NCBI GenBank assembly: GCA_934098485.1
Contig: CAKOOH010000003.1
Span: forward strand, 94,718 to 158,717
DNA: 64,000 bases
Origin: an uncultured Bacilli bacterium
GTDB lineage: Bacteria > Bacillota_I > Bacilli_A > RF39 > UBA660
Direction of reading: 5' to 3'
Shown here: piece after piece, positions 9,443-18,006 of the stretch
Numbering within the stretch: the first letter of the stretch is position 1
Layout of the letters: the number at the start of each line of letters is the position of its first letter
Program-made: the position numbers and the translations under genes
Notes under the pieces: model-generated
What the model was told of the DNA's origin: nothing
Seen by the model: only the letters and a program-made list of their open reading frames with translations
Database searches by the model: none

Positions 9443-10185
9443 TTACTATAAAAACTCCAGAAGAAATTGCTTTAATTAAAGAGTCCGGACATATTACTTA
9501 TATGTGTCATCAGCATTTACAAAAGTTCTTAACTCCGGGAACTACTACTAAATTTATAGATGAAGAAGCAGGAAGATTTATAAGAAGCATGGGCGGCATT
9601 CCTAGTTGTTTAAACTATGAAGGTTACCCCGGAAATATTTGTGTTTCTGTTAATGATGAAGTAGTTCATGGTATCGGTTCCGACCGAAAACTAAAAGAAG
9701 GAGATATTGTAACTTTAGATATTTGTACTCTTTATAAAGGATATCATTCTGATTCTGCATGGACTTATGCCGTGGGAAATATTAATAAAGAAAAAGAAAG
9801 ACTAATGCATCATACTAAAAAGGCTTTATTTATCGGCTTAGCCGAAGTTAAAGAAGGTGCGCATTTATATAATATAGGTGCCCGCATTTCTGAATACTGT
9901 CATAAACAAAAGCTTGGTGTAGTAAGAGAGTTAGTTGGTCATGGAGTTGGAAAAGAATTACATGAGGATCCAGACGTTCCCAATTATGGAAAATACGGAA
10001 CTGGACCAAAATTAAAAGCCGGTATGGTCATAGCGGTTGAACCTATGATTACTGCTGGTACCAGACATGTTTGCATTCTTGATGATGACTGGACAATTGT
10101 AACTGAAGATGGAAGACCTAGTGCTCACTTCGAACATACAGTTGCCGTTACCAAGGATGGATATGAAATTTTAACGGGAGAGTGA
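9439..10185 (+). CDS. map: Type I methionine aminopeptidase
   Basis: A 248-residue M24A aminopeptidase that removes the initiator Met after deformylation. Metal ligands are recognisable: Asp in GDIVTLDICTLYKGYHSD (two Asp), His in GHGVGKELHEDP, Glu in VEPMI and Glu in HFEHTV. The substrate histidine is in VVHG. It overlaps adk by four bases and is followed closely by infA. It ends with TGA. Confidence 0.97.
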   Translation: MITIKTPEEIALIKESGHITYMCHQHLQKFLTPGTTTKFIDEEAGRFIRSMGGIPSCLNYEGYPGNICVSVNDEVVHGIGSDRKLKEGDIVTLDICTLYKGYHSDSAWTYAVGNINKEKERLMHHTKKALFIGLAEVKEGAHLYNIGARISEYCHKQKLGVVRELVGHGVGKELHEDPDVPNYGKYGTGPKLKAGMVIAVEPMITAGTRHVCILDDDWTIVTEDGRPSAHFEHTVAVTKDGYEILTGE

Positions 10186-10188
10186 AAA

Positions 10189-10401
10189 ATGGCTAAAGAA
10201 GCTAAAATTGAAGTTGATGGTAAAGTTATAGATGTTATCAAAGACGAATATAAAGTGGAATTAGAAAATGGTCATATAGTAACAGCTCACGTTTCTGGTA
10301 AAATACGAATGAACATGATTCGCATTTTACCGGGTGATAAAGTTACTATAGAATTTACACCATACGACGTAACACGTGGGCGTATTATTTATAGAAAATA
10401 G
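10189..10401 (+). CDS. infA: Translation initiation factor IF-1
   Basis: A 70-residue OB-fold protein with [20 protein letters not shown] and the C-terminal [13 protein letters not shown], typical of IF-1. It blocks the A site during initiation. It sits between map and rpmJ as in other Bacilli. The second residue is Ala-Lys rather than the more usual MAKEDxIE, a minor variation. Confidence 0.97.
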   Translation: MAKEAKIEVDGKVIDVIKDEYKVELENGHIVTAHVSGKIRMNMIRILPGDKVTIEFTPYDVTRGRIIYRK

Positions 10402-10409
10402 GAGGAATT

Positions 10410-10523
10410 ATGAAAGTTAGACCATCTGTAAAAAAAATGTGTGCTAAATGTAGAATAATTAGAAGAAAAGGTAAAGTTATGGTTATTTGTGATAACCCTA
10501 AACATAAACAAAGACAAGGTTAG
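10410..10523 (+). CDS. rpmJ: 50S ribosomal protein L36
   Basis: A 37-residue L36 beginning [20 protein letters not shown], with zinc ligands C11, C14, C27 and H32 (CAKC, CDNPKH). Its ATG follows GGAGG, 6 bases upstream. It is the zinc-binding form, consistent with zinc-type S14 and L32 in the same window. It precedes rpsM as in the canonical alpha operon. Confidence 0.96.
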   Translation: MKVRPSVKKMCAKCRIIRRKGKVMVICDNPKHKQRQG

Positions 10524-10536
10524 GAGGAATATTTAA

Positions 10537-10911
10537 ATGGCTCGTATTAAAAATGTAGAATTACCAAAAGAAAAAAGAACAGTAATCGGATTAACTTATA
10601 TTTATGGTATTGGTAGAAGCACTTCTGAAAAAGTATGTGCTGCCGCAAAAGTTGATCCATCAAAAAGAGTAAAAGATTTAACTACTGATGAAGAAGCAGC
10701 ATTAAGAAAAGAAATTGATAATTATTTAACTGAAGGAGATCTACGCCGTGAAGTTCAAATGAATATCAAAAATAAAATGGAAATCAACTCTTATCAAGGC
10801 GTTAGACATAAAAAAGGTTTACCAGTTCATGGTCAAAGAACTAGTCGTAATGCTAAAACTCGTAAGGGTAAAGGTAAAGTAGTTGCTAATAAGAAAAAAG
10901 TAGGTAAATAG
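10537..10911 (+). CDS. rpsM: 30S ribosomal protein S13
   Basis: A 124-residue S13. It begins [14 protein letters not shown] and contains the helix-two-turn-helix [14 protein letters not shown] and the C-terminal [19 protein letters not shown] that reaches the P site. S13 bridges the 30S head to L5 and contacts tRNA. Preceded by AGGAGG; rpsK follows. Confidence 0.97.
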   Translation: MARIKNVELPKEKRTVIGLTYIYGIGRSTSEKVCAAAKVDPSKRVKDLTTDEEAALRKEIDNYLTEGDLRREVQMNIKNKMEINSYQGVRHKKGLPVHGQRTSRNAKTRKGKGKVVANKKKVGK

Positions 10912-10921
10912 GAGGTAAAGT

Positions 10922-11305
10922 ATGGCTTATAATAGAAGAAAAAGAAAAGTAAAAAAGAATATTCCTGAAGGACAAGCACATATTCATTCAACATACAATA
11001 ATACTGTTGTATCAATTACTGATGCAAATGGTAATGTAATAAGTTGGGCATCTGCTGGAACTATCGGTTATAAGGGTTCAAAGAAAAAGACTCCATTTGC
11101 CGCTGGTCAATCTGCAGAAGCAGCTGCAAAAGTTGCCATGGATTCAGGTGTAAAAAAGGTAGAAGTTTTTGTTAAAGGTCTTGGTGGCGGAAGAGAAAAC
11201 GCTATTCGTTCACTTCAAGCTGCAGGATTAGAAATTACTGCTATCAATGATGAAACACCAGTACCACACAATGGTTGTAGACCACCAAAACGTCCTAGAA
11301 ACTAA
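10922..11305 (+). CDS. rpsK: 30S ribosomal protein S11
   Basis: A 127-residue S11 with [30 protein letters not shown] and the C-terminal [15 protein letters not shown], which lies near the Shine-Dalgarno cleft of the platform. Preceded by AGGAGG. It precedes rpoA. Confidence 0.97.
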   Translation: MAYNRRKRKVKKNIPEGQAHIHSTYNNTVVSITDANGNVISWASAGTIGYKGSKKKTPFAAGQSAEAAAKVAMDSGVKKVEVFVKGLGGGRENAIRSLQAAGLEITAINDETPVPHNGCRPPKRPRN

Positions 11306-11326
11306 GAAAGGGGATTTGAGGATATT

Positions 11327-12268
11327 ATGAATTTTGAAAAACCAGAATACAAAATTACAGAATATATTGAAAAAAATAATTATGGAAAATTTGAACTAGA
11401 ACCTTTAGAAAGAGGCTTTGGTACAACTATCGGAAATGCACTAAGAAGAGTAATGCTTTCATCTATGCCTGGTTCTGCCATTACAAGTGTTAGAATAGAT
11501 GGAGTAATGCACGAATTTCAAAAGATTGATGGAGTTGTAGAAGATGTTACTTCAATTATCTTAAATCTTAAAAGTGTAGTTATTAAAAATCATGCAAATA
11601 CTAATAAAACTATTAGATTAAGTGCTGATAAAGAAGGGGTAGTTACTGCTGGCGATATTGAAGCCGATGCCGATATCGAAATAGTAAATCCTGATTTAGT
11701 AATTTGTAACTTAGTTAAGGGCGGAAAAATTTATATGGAAATGACTGTGGGAAATGGTCGTGGATATGTAGATTCTAAAGAAAATAAAAAACTATTAGGA
11801 GATAGCATTCAAGGATTAATACCTATTGATTCATTATATAGTCCTATCGAAAGAGTAGCATATGAAGTTGAAAGTGCTCGTGTTGGACATAATGAAAACT
11901 ATGATAAATTAATCATGGAAGTTTATACTAATGGATCAATGAGTCCGGAAGAAGCAATGGCTTTAGCATCAAGAATCTTAATTGAACATTTAAATATTAT
12001 TGCTGATTTAAATAATATTGCTGATGTAACTGGCATTATTGCTGAAAAGAAAGTAGATCAAATAACTAAAACTCTAGAAACTCCTATCGAAGAAATCGAA
12101 TTCTCTGTAAGAGCATATAATTGCTTAAAAAGAGCTGGCATTCATACAATGCAAGATTTAATCGATAAAAGAGAAGTTGATGTTACTAAGATTAGAAATC
12201 TAGGTAAAAAATCACTTAAAGAAGTATTAGACAAAGTTAAAGAAATGGGACTAAAGTTCCGCGATTAG
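11327..12268 (+). CDS. rpoA: RNA polymerase alpha subunit
   Basis: A 313-residue alpha subunit. The N-terminal dimerisation domain carries PLERGFGTTIGNALRRVMLSS (first ~20 key residues). The C-terminal domain (from about residue 240) has the two HhH-like motifs seen in RAYNCLKRAGI and IRNLGKKSLKEV, which bind UP-element DNA and activators. Assembles with beta, beta-prime and the omega subunit encoded at 26908. It lies between rpsK and rplQ. Confidence 0.98.
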   Translation: MNFEKPEYKITEYIEKNNYGKFELEPLERGFGTTIGNALRRVMLSSMPGSAITSVRIDGVMHEFQKIDGVVEDVTSIILNLKSVVIKNHANTNKTIRLSADKEGVVTAGDIEADADIEIVNPDLVICNLVKGGKIYMEMTVGNGRGYVDSKENKKLLGDSIQGLIPIDSLYSPIERVAYEVESARVGHNENYDKLIMEVYTNGSMSPEEAMALASRILIEHLNIIADLNNIADVTGIIAEKKVDQITKTLETPIEEIEFSVRAYNCLKRAGIHTMQDLIDKREVDVTKIRNLGKKSLKEVLDKVKEMGLKFRD

Positions 12269-12283
12269 AAAGAGGTAAGTATT

Positions 12284-12628
12284 ATGTTATATCGTAAATT
12301 AGGTAGAGAAACACGCATCAGAAGAAGTATATTAGCTGGACTTACTAAAGATGTAATTAAAAATGAATATGTTGTAACAACTGATGCAAGAGCAAAAGAA
12401 GTTAGAAAATTCGTTGATAAAATGATTACTTATGGTAAAGATGGATCTTTAGTATCTAGAAGAAAAGCTTTAGCTTTCTTACAAAATGACACTGTTGCTG
12501 TAAATAAATTATTTAATGAACTTAGCAAACGTTATGAAAACCGTAATGGTGGTTACACTCGTTTAATTAAATTAAATGAACGTAAAGGCGACGATGCTAT
12601 GCAAATTAGATTAGAATTAGTTGACTAA
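12284..12628 (+). CDS. rplQ: 50S ribosomal protein L17
   Basis: A 114-residue L17 with RKLGRETRIRRSILAGLTKD, TTDARAKEVRKFVDKMIT and the C-terminal RKGDDAMQIRLELVD. L17 lies near the exit tunnel. It is the last gene of the long ribosomal operon and is followed after 31 bases by a strong intrinsic terminator. In Bacillus the ecfA-truA-rplM genes follow; here a surface-protein unit does instead. Confidence 0.97.
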   Translation: MLYRKLGRETRIRRSILAGLTKDVIKNEYVVTTDARAKEVRKFVDKMITYGKDGSLVSRRKALAFLQNDTVAVNKLFNELSKRYENRNGGYTRLIKLNERKGDDAMQIRLELVD

Positions 12629-12659
12629 TTTTAATATTTGATAATCAAAAAATTATCGA

Positions 12660-12687
12660 AGTCTATGGTTAATACCATAGACTTTTT
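12660..12687 (+). terminator. Terminator of the ribosomal operon
   Basis: A perfect 10-bp stem (12660-12669 with 12674-12683, loop TAAT) followed by a T run to 12687. It ends the rplD-rplQ operon. The same stem sequence recurs at 53306 and, shortened, at 55207; half of it remains at 33462. The hairpin therefore travels with the surface-protein promoter cassette rather than being specific to rplQ. Confidence 0.9.
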
Positions 12688-12704
12688 GTATGCAGAATAT
12701 TAAC

Positions 12705-12732
12705 TTGACATGGGGGGGGTTATTAGTATAAT
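12705..12732 (+). promoter_or_regulatory. Poly-G spacer promoter, copy 1 (G8)
   Basis: TTGACA at 12705-12710 and TATAAT at 12727-12732 are both perfect sigma-A boxes. The 16-base spacer holds eight consecutive G (12712-12719). The downstream leader to 12752 (ATTATATAGAAAATATCGGG) is shared with the other copies. With nine G the spacer would be the optimal 17 bases, so one-base slippage should change promoter strength. It drives the 577-residue surface protein. Confidence 0.85.
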
Positions 12733-12761
12733 TATATAGAAAATATCGGGTGAAATTGTGA

Positions 12762-14495
12762 ATGAAAGATGTTAAAAAAAATAATGTGATTATTGTAATG
12801 TTTATAGTAATTTTAACAATGTTAATTGGAGTTGGTTTATCATATGCATTCTTTTCAGCTAGGATAAGTGGAGAAGAAAGTGAATCAACTATTGTAATGG
12901 AAGCCGGAAGTTTATCTATAGAATATGCAGACTTATCTAATGCTATAACGGTATCAAAAATATATCCTAAGGAAGATGCTTGGATAACTAAAGAATTTAA
13001 AGTAACCGGCAAAAATACAACAGACTTAGTATTATTTTATAAAATAAAAATAGTTTTAGATAATAATGAATTTGAAGGTTTAGGTTTAAGTTATAGTTTA
13101 GAAAGTGAAAACACGGGAAATAATGGAAATATTATTCCTAGTATAAGTAAAGAATATATAGGCAAAGATGATGTTATATTAGGCCAAGGATGTTTTGTTA
13201 ATACAGGAAGCACTTCAAAAGAACATAAATATACTTTAAAAATATATTTTAAAAATAATGGCGAAGATCAAAACTATTTACAAGGAGCAAAATTTGCTGC
13301 TCATATAGAAATAGAATCAGGAGATAAAGCGGTGGAGTCATCACCAAAAGGATGGGATGAAGCAGGAAGTGGAACATTACTAGCCGGAATAAAAGAAAAT
13401 TATCCAACTATAATGCAGCCGTTAACCAATCCAGGAAAAGAAGGATCAACTGCAAATGAAGCAGTATTAGCGGGTGCAGTAGATGACTATGGTATGAGTT
13501 ATTATTTTAGAGGAAATGTAAAGAATAATTATGTCCAGTTTGCAAATAAGTGCTGGAGAATTGTGCGTGTAACTGGAGATGGTTCTATCAAATTAGTACT
13601 ACATAATGACAATGTAAATAATGTATCTAGTCCATGTGCTTCTTCAAATAATAGTGGAGACGCCGCCTTTGCAAGATATAGTGGAACAACATATACCACA
13701 GCCTTTAATAACAAACGAGATGATAATGCTTATGTAGGATTTATGTATGGAACAGCAGGTGCTAGTACATATGCCGCAACTCATGCTAACACAAATAAAA
13801 GTACCATTTTACAGAACTTAGAAACCTGGTATAAAAACAACTTAGCAAGTTACCAAAATAAACTAGCAGATACCATCTGGTGTAATGATAAAAGTACTCA
13901 AGTAAATCAAACAATAATAAATACAAGTTTAAATATAACAACGAACACATTAAATAAAAATGAAACTTTATATACTGGATTAGGTTATGCAAACAACTTT
14001 ACGTCTTATAGTGGAAGAACTAGAGGAAGAACAAATTATACATATTCGAATATTATGAATAAAGTATATGGAACTGTCGGAACAGGCCCAACGTTAATAT
14101 GTCCGTTAGATAATGATGATGGGAAGTTATCCAAGTTTACTGTAAGTGATACAATCAATGGTAATGGAGCATTATATTATAAAATAGGCTTACTTGCTAT
14201 AGATGAAGTATTATATGCTGGAAGCTTAGATTGGTATGGATATCAAGCGTTAAATTATACAGATGTATCAATTAATAGTTATTTAAGAGAAAACGCCACT
14301 AGTTCTTGGTATTGGACCATTTCACCTGATTATTATAGTAGCGGGGCAGTAATATTAAATGTAGATGTAGGAGGAAATTTGAATCATGCGTGGGACATTG
14401 TCAACGGTGCCCTTCGACCTGCAATATCCTTAAAAAGTGATGTAACAATATCAAGTGGAAATGGCACCTCATCAAATCCCTTTATAATAAATTAA
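12762..14495 (+). CDS. Large TasA/camelysin-like exported surface protein, paralogue 1
   Basis: A 577-residue protein. Residues ~8-28 are a hydrophobic signal/anchor followed by SYAFFSARISG, the layout of SipW-dependent TasA/camelysin proteins. Residues ~30-190 form a beta-rich camelysin-like domain. The rest holds FANKCWRIVRVTGDGSIKLVLHN and a C-terminal GALRPAISL motif like that of DUF6273-type surface domains. Location is predicted at the cell surface. It has an almost identical first half to the protein at 33550. The Shine-Dalgarno is a weak GGGTGA. No sorting signal or SipW is seen here. Confidence 0.8.
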   Translation: MKDVKKNNVIIVMFIVILTMLIGVGLSYAFFSARISGEESESTIVMEAGSLSIEYADLSNAITVSKIYPKEDAWITKEFKVTGKNTTDLVLFYKIKIVLDNNEFEGLGLSYSLESENTGNNGNIIPSISKEYIGKDDVILGQGCFVNTGSTSKEHKYTLKIYFKNNGEDQNYLQGAKFAAHIEIESGDKAVESSPKGWDEAGSGTLLAGIKENYPTIMQPLTNPGKEGSTANEAVLAGAVDDYGMSYYFRGNVKNNYVQFANKCWRIVRVTGDGSIKLVLHNDNVNNVSSPCASSNNSGDAAFARYSGTTYTTAFNNKRDDNAYVGFMYGTAGASTYAATHANTNKSTILQNLETWYKNNLASYQNKLADTIWCNDKSTQVNQTIINTSLNITTNTLNKNETLYTGLGYANNFTSYSGRTRGRTNYTYSNIMNKVYGTVGTGPTLICPLDNDDGKLSKFTVSDTINGNGALYYKIGLLAIDEVLYAGSLDWYGYQALNYTDVSINSYLRENATSSWYWTISPDYYSSGAVILNVDVGGNLNHAWDIVNGALRPAISLKSDVTISSGNGTSSNPFIIN

Positions 14496-14539
14496 AAACA
14501 TAGTTCATTATTATTAAATTACTATTGAACTATGTTTTT
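14494..14539. terminator. Bidirectional terminator between surface gene and deoD
   Basis: A perfect 14-bp stem (14494-14507 with 14526-14539) whose arms begin with AAAAA and end with TTTTT, so it has a U tract on both strands. It lies between two convergent genes and can end both transcripts. Confidence 0.88.
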
Positions 14540-14567
14540 CTTTTTAAATAAAATCAAATTTTAAAAT

Positions 14568-15287
14568 TTATCTAATTATACTTTCCAGTGCTAAAATAAT
14601 CATTTCATCTAGTGTTTTCTGTCTTTCTTCAGGTGTTAAATCATTCTCCGGTTCAAACTTACTATCACTAATAGATACCAAACATGTTGCATCCCTCTTT
14701 AAAAAATTAGCAACCGTATAAATACCAAAAGCCTCCATTTCTGATGCTAACAAATTCACATTTTTAGGAACATCTCTAAGTAAATGATTAATAGATTCAT
14801 AGCAATCAAATATTTCTGAAGTATAAATAGTACCCTTAATAACATTCGTGCCTAATTTTGCAGCTTTATCCAAAATAATTTGATTTAAATTATTAGATGA
14901 GGCAATCTTTTTAGATTTATTTTTCGTAAGAGCATACCTAAAATTAGAATGAGAAAAAGCATAAGTCCCAAGAACAATATCTCTAACTTTAATATTCTCA
15001 TTTAATGCTCCCGCCGAACCAATTCTAATTAACTTCTTAACATTATAAAATTTAAATAATTCATAAGCATATAAACTAGCACTAGGTATACCCATTCCAG
15101 AACCTATAACTGTAACTTTCTTACCTTTATAAATACCTGTATAACCAAGCATATTTCTTACATCATTAATAAGCTCAGCTTTTTCTAAATATTTTTCTGC
15201 GATATATTTAGCCCTTAAAGGATCTCCCGGTAAAAGCACTCTAGGAGCAATTTTATCTTTATTGCAAACTATATGTATAGGATTCAT
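14568..15287 (-). CDS. deoD: Purine-nucleoside phosphorylase, DeoD type
   Basis: A 239-residue hexameric-type phosphorylase that splits purine (deoxy)nucleosides with phosphate to base and (deoxy)ribose-1-phosphate. Visible motifs are LLPGDPLRAKYIAE near the N-terminus, GSGMGIPSASLYAYEL (phosphate site), IRIGSAGAL, and the SEMEAFGIYTVA substrate motif. The ATG at 15287 is preferred to the TTG at 15296, because AAGGTAG directly abuts the TTG but is well spaced from the ATG. It is the only minus-strand gene in the window. Confidence 0.95.
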   Translation of the reverse strand: MNPIHIVCNKDKIAPRVLLPGDPLRAKYIAEKYLEKAELINDVRNMLGYTGIYKGKKVTVIGSGMGIPSASLYAYELFKFYNVKKLIRIGSAGALNENIKVRDIVLGTYAFSHSNFRYALTKNKSKKIASSNNLNQIILDKAAKLGTNVIKGTIYTSEIFDCYESINHLLRDVPKNVNLLASEMEAFGIYTVANFLKRDATCLVSISDSKFEPENDLTPEERQKTLDEMIILALESIIR

Positions 15288-15361
15288 TATAATCAACTAC
15301 CTTTCTTCAAAATTATAACTTAAATATGTTATAATGTCATTATAAAAAGATAAAAAATAGG

Positions 15362-15367
15362 TATAAT
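15362..15367 (+). promoter_or_regulatory. -10 box for ymfF-ymfH
   Basis: TATAAT lies 19 bases before the ymfF ATG with AGAGGCG as Shine-Dalgarno between. No convincing -35 is visible. The 98-base gap between deoD and ymfF must also hold the divergent deoD promoter; TATAAT on the minus strand near 15310-15318 is a candidate. Confidence 0.5.
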
Positions 15368-15385
15368 AGTAAAGAGGCGAAAAAT

Positions 15386-16642
15386 ATGGTTTATAACAAA
15401 CAAATGATGGGTGGATATAATCTGCACACCTTAAAAACCGATAAATTTAAACAAGTACACGTGGAAATTATTTTTAGAAATAATATTAAAAAAGAAGAAA
15501 TAACTAAAAGAAATATTTTATTTGAATATTTAATGGAAGTATCTAAAAATTATCCAACGAGAAGAGAACTAGAAATAAAATTAGAAGATTTATATAATGC
15601 TAGTATTTATAACACTACAAACAGAGTAGGAGCAAGCATTATAACTAACTTCTGCATGGACTTTATCAATCCTTCTTATACAGAACGTAGCATTTTAGAA
15701 GAATCAATTAAACTAATTTTCGATTTAATATTTAATCCTTTAGTAAAAAATGCTGAGTTCGATGAAAAAACTTTAAATTTAATAAAAACTAGATTAAAAG
15801 ATGAAATAAATAGTATTAAAGAAAATGCAAAAAAACATTCGCTAAGTGAAGCCAGAAATGCTTTAAAAGTTATTCCTTCATCATTAAGTAGTATTGGCTA
15901 TTTAGAAGATATAGAAGAAATTAGTCCTAGTAATTTATATGAGTATTATGAAAAACTTTTAAAAAATGATTATATAGATATTTATGTTGTAGGTAATTTA
16001 GATATGGATGAAGTTAGTAAATATGTTCATAAATATGCAAACTTTAATGTTATAAAGACTCATCCTATTTCATTATATGTTGATAATCCTAAATTTAAAG
16101 AAACCCTTATTTCTAAACCATATAACTATATCCAAACATCTATCGTAGCCGTCTTAAGTTTAAATAATTTAACTAGTTATGAAAAAAAATATTCAGCCGT
16201 AATATACAATATTATTTTAGGTGGCTTTTCTTTAGAATCTAAACTATATAAAAGATTAAGAAATGATAACTCTTTGTGCTACAATGTAAACTCTTATTAT
16301 CAAAAATATGATGGTTTAATATATATAACTACCGGAGTCGATGTAAACTCTAAAAATAAAGCTATTTCTTTAATAAAAGACTCATTAAGAGATATGCTTC
16401 ATAGTATAACTGATAAAGAACTTGCTCAGGCTAAATCATATATTCAAACTAGTATTATAATGTCAAATGATTCCCTTAATAAAATGGTAGATAATAAATT
16501 CTTTGAAGATATCAGTGATTTGGATGACTATGAAACAAGACTAAAAACCTTTAGAAATATCACCTTAGACGATATTCATGAAGTAGCTAAAAAAGTATCT
16601 CTTGGATTAATTTATACCCTAGATGGAGGTAAAAATGAATAA
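15386..16642 (+). CDS. ymfF: M16-family protein YmfF (no zinc motif)
   Basis: A 418-residue M16 peptidase-fold protein resembling bacillary YmfF, named in databases as associated with EF-P 5-aminopentanol modification. It lacks the HxxEH zinc motif, as expected for the inactive half of a YmfF/YmfH pair. Segments such as YNIILGGFSLESKLYKRLRNDNSLCYNV match the C-terminal M16 substrate-binding half. Its end overlaps the next gene by 8 bases, so the two are co-translated. Confidence 0.85.
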   Translation: MVYNKQMMGGYNLHTLKTDKFKQVHVEIIFRNNIKKEEITKRNILFEYLMEVSKNYPTRRELEIKLEDLYNASIYNTTNRVGASIITNFCMDFINPSYTERSILEESIKLIFDLIFNPLVKNAEFDEKTLNLIKTRLKDEINSIKENAKKHSLSEARNALKVIPSSLSSIGYLEDIEEISPSNLYEYYEKLLKNDYIDIYVVGNLDMDEVSKYVHKYANFNVIKTHPISLYVDNPKFKETLISKPYNYIQTSIVAVLSLNNLTSYEKKYSAVIYNIILGGFSLESKLYKRLRNDNSLCYNVNSYYQKYDGLIYITTGVDVNSKNKAISLIKDSLRDMLHSITDKELAQAKSYIQTSIIMSNDSLNKMVDNKFFEDISDLDDYETRLKTFRNITLDDIHEVAKKVSLGLIYTLDGGKNE

Positions 16643-17918
16643 AATTGAAATATTGGGTGCCAAAGAAACCTTATATAAAGAACATTTAGATAACGGCTTA
16701 GATATTTATATGGTTCCTAATAATAATGTTAAAAATTTTTATTTAACTCTAAGTGTTAAATATGGCTCCATCTACAACAAATTTAAAATTGGTACTAAAA
16801 ATTATGATATGCCTAAAGGAATTGCTCATTATTTAGAACATCTAATGTTTAATATGCCTGACCGTAATGCCTTTGACTATTTTGGTGACTTAGGTAGCCC
16901 TGTTAATGCCTTTACTTCTTTTGATACAACCTGTTATGAAGTATTTGCAAACGACAAATTTAAAGAAAACTTATCATATTTAATTAAGTATGTTTATACT
17001 CCATATTTTACTAAAGAACTAGTAAATAATGAGCGAGGCATTATCACTGAAGAAGTTAAAATGTATGAAGATATGCCTGCAACAAGCCTATATTATGATT
17101 CCTTAAAATCAGTTTTAGTCAATGATGAAAGAAGATTTTTAATTAGTGGCACTGTCGAAGATGTTAAAAAAATAACCTTAGATGATATTGAAACCGTATA
17201 TAATGCTTTTTATCATCCTGAAAATATGTTTTTAATAATTACCGGTAATTTTAACCCCGAAGAAGCTGTCGCTATTGTTGAAGATGCTATGTCTAACTTT
17301 GAATTCCCTGAATATAAAAAACCAGAATTAAAAAGTCCTGATGAACCATTTAAAGTTACAAGTGAATATAGCAAAATTAAAGCAAATATTGATAAATCTA
17401 AAGTCGCTATATCAATTAAATATCCCAAAAGTAGTTTTAAATCTTTGAAATTATCAGATGTTACTTTAAAATTATACTTTAACTTAATTATGCTTTTAAA
17501 TTTTGGAAACACTTCTATTTTAAAAGATGAATTAACCAGTAATGGTATTTTAACTGATGATATATCATTTTCTTTATTGCAAACAGATGATTACTTTATT
17601 GAAACAATAATGGCTTCTACATACTATCCAGATTATTTTATAAAAAGAGTAAAAGATACTTTAGATAATCCTGTTTTAAAAGAAGAAGATCTTCAAAGAA
17701 AAAAGAAATTATGCATTAGTAATCTTATTATGATGTTTGATGATATTGAAATTGTAAACGCTGAAATCGCTAAAGATTTACTTGATAATGGTGAATACTT
17801 AAATGATATTTATACTATCTATAAACATTTAAATTATGACGATTTAATAAGAGTTTCTGATAAAATGAATAAGTATGTTTACAGCGTTAATATTTTAGTT
17901 CCTGAAGAAGAAAATTAG
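16635..17918 (+). CDS. ymfH: M16-family zinc peptidase YmfH
   Basis: A 427-residue M16 peptidase. The inverted zinc motif HYLEH is in GIAHYLEHLMF, with the third ligand expected in NNERGIITEEVKMYED (Glu). The ATG at 16635 is chosen because GGAGG lies at 16625-16629; the upstream in-frame ATG at 16623 abuts it. It pairs with the inactive subunit YmfF, as in B. subtilis, where they flank fatty-acid-type genes. Soluble, cytosolic. Confidence 0.88.
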   Translation: MNKIEILGAKETLYKEHLDNGLDIYMVPNNNVKNFYLTLSVKYGSIYNKFKIGTKNYDMPKGIAHYLEHLMFNMPDRNAFDYFGDLGSPVNAFTSFDTTCYEVFANDKFKENLSYLIKYVYTPYFTKELVNNERGIITEEVKMYEDMPATSLYYDSLKSVLVNDERRFLISGTVEDVKKITLDDIETVYNAFYHPENMFLIITGNFNPEEAVAIVEDAMSNFEFPEYKKPELKSPDEPFKVTSEYSKIKANIDKSKVAISIKYPKSSFKSLKLSDVTLKLYFNLIMLLNFGNTSILKDELTSNGILTDDISFSLLQTDDYFIETIMASTYYPDYFIKRVKDTLDNPVLKEEDLQRKKKLCISNLIMMFDDIEIVNAEIAKDLLDNGEYLNDIYTIYKHLNYDDLIRVSDKMNKYVYSVNILVPEEEN

Positions 17919-17943
17919 CCTTTATTAATTTAAAGGTTTTTTT
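17919..17943 (+). terminator. Terminator after ymfH
   Basis: Short stem CCTTTA/TAAAGG (17919-17924 with 17931-17936) and seven T. It begins right after the stop codon. Confidence 0.65.
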
Positions 17944-18006
17944 ATTTACAAAAAAATAAAGGAAATCAAAAAGTTTTCGTTAATATAAATTATGAAAGGA
18001 GTGTTA

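Noticed and set aside
12653..13012. A 119-codon minus-strand frame over the poly-G promoter and start of the surface gene
   Set aside because: A similar frame appears at the paralogue because the sequences are alike; it crosses a terminator and promoter and has no translation signals.
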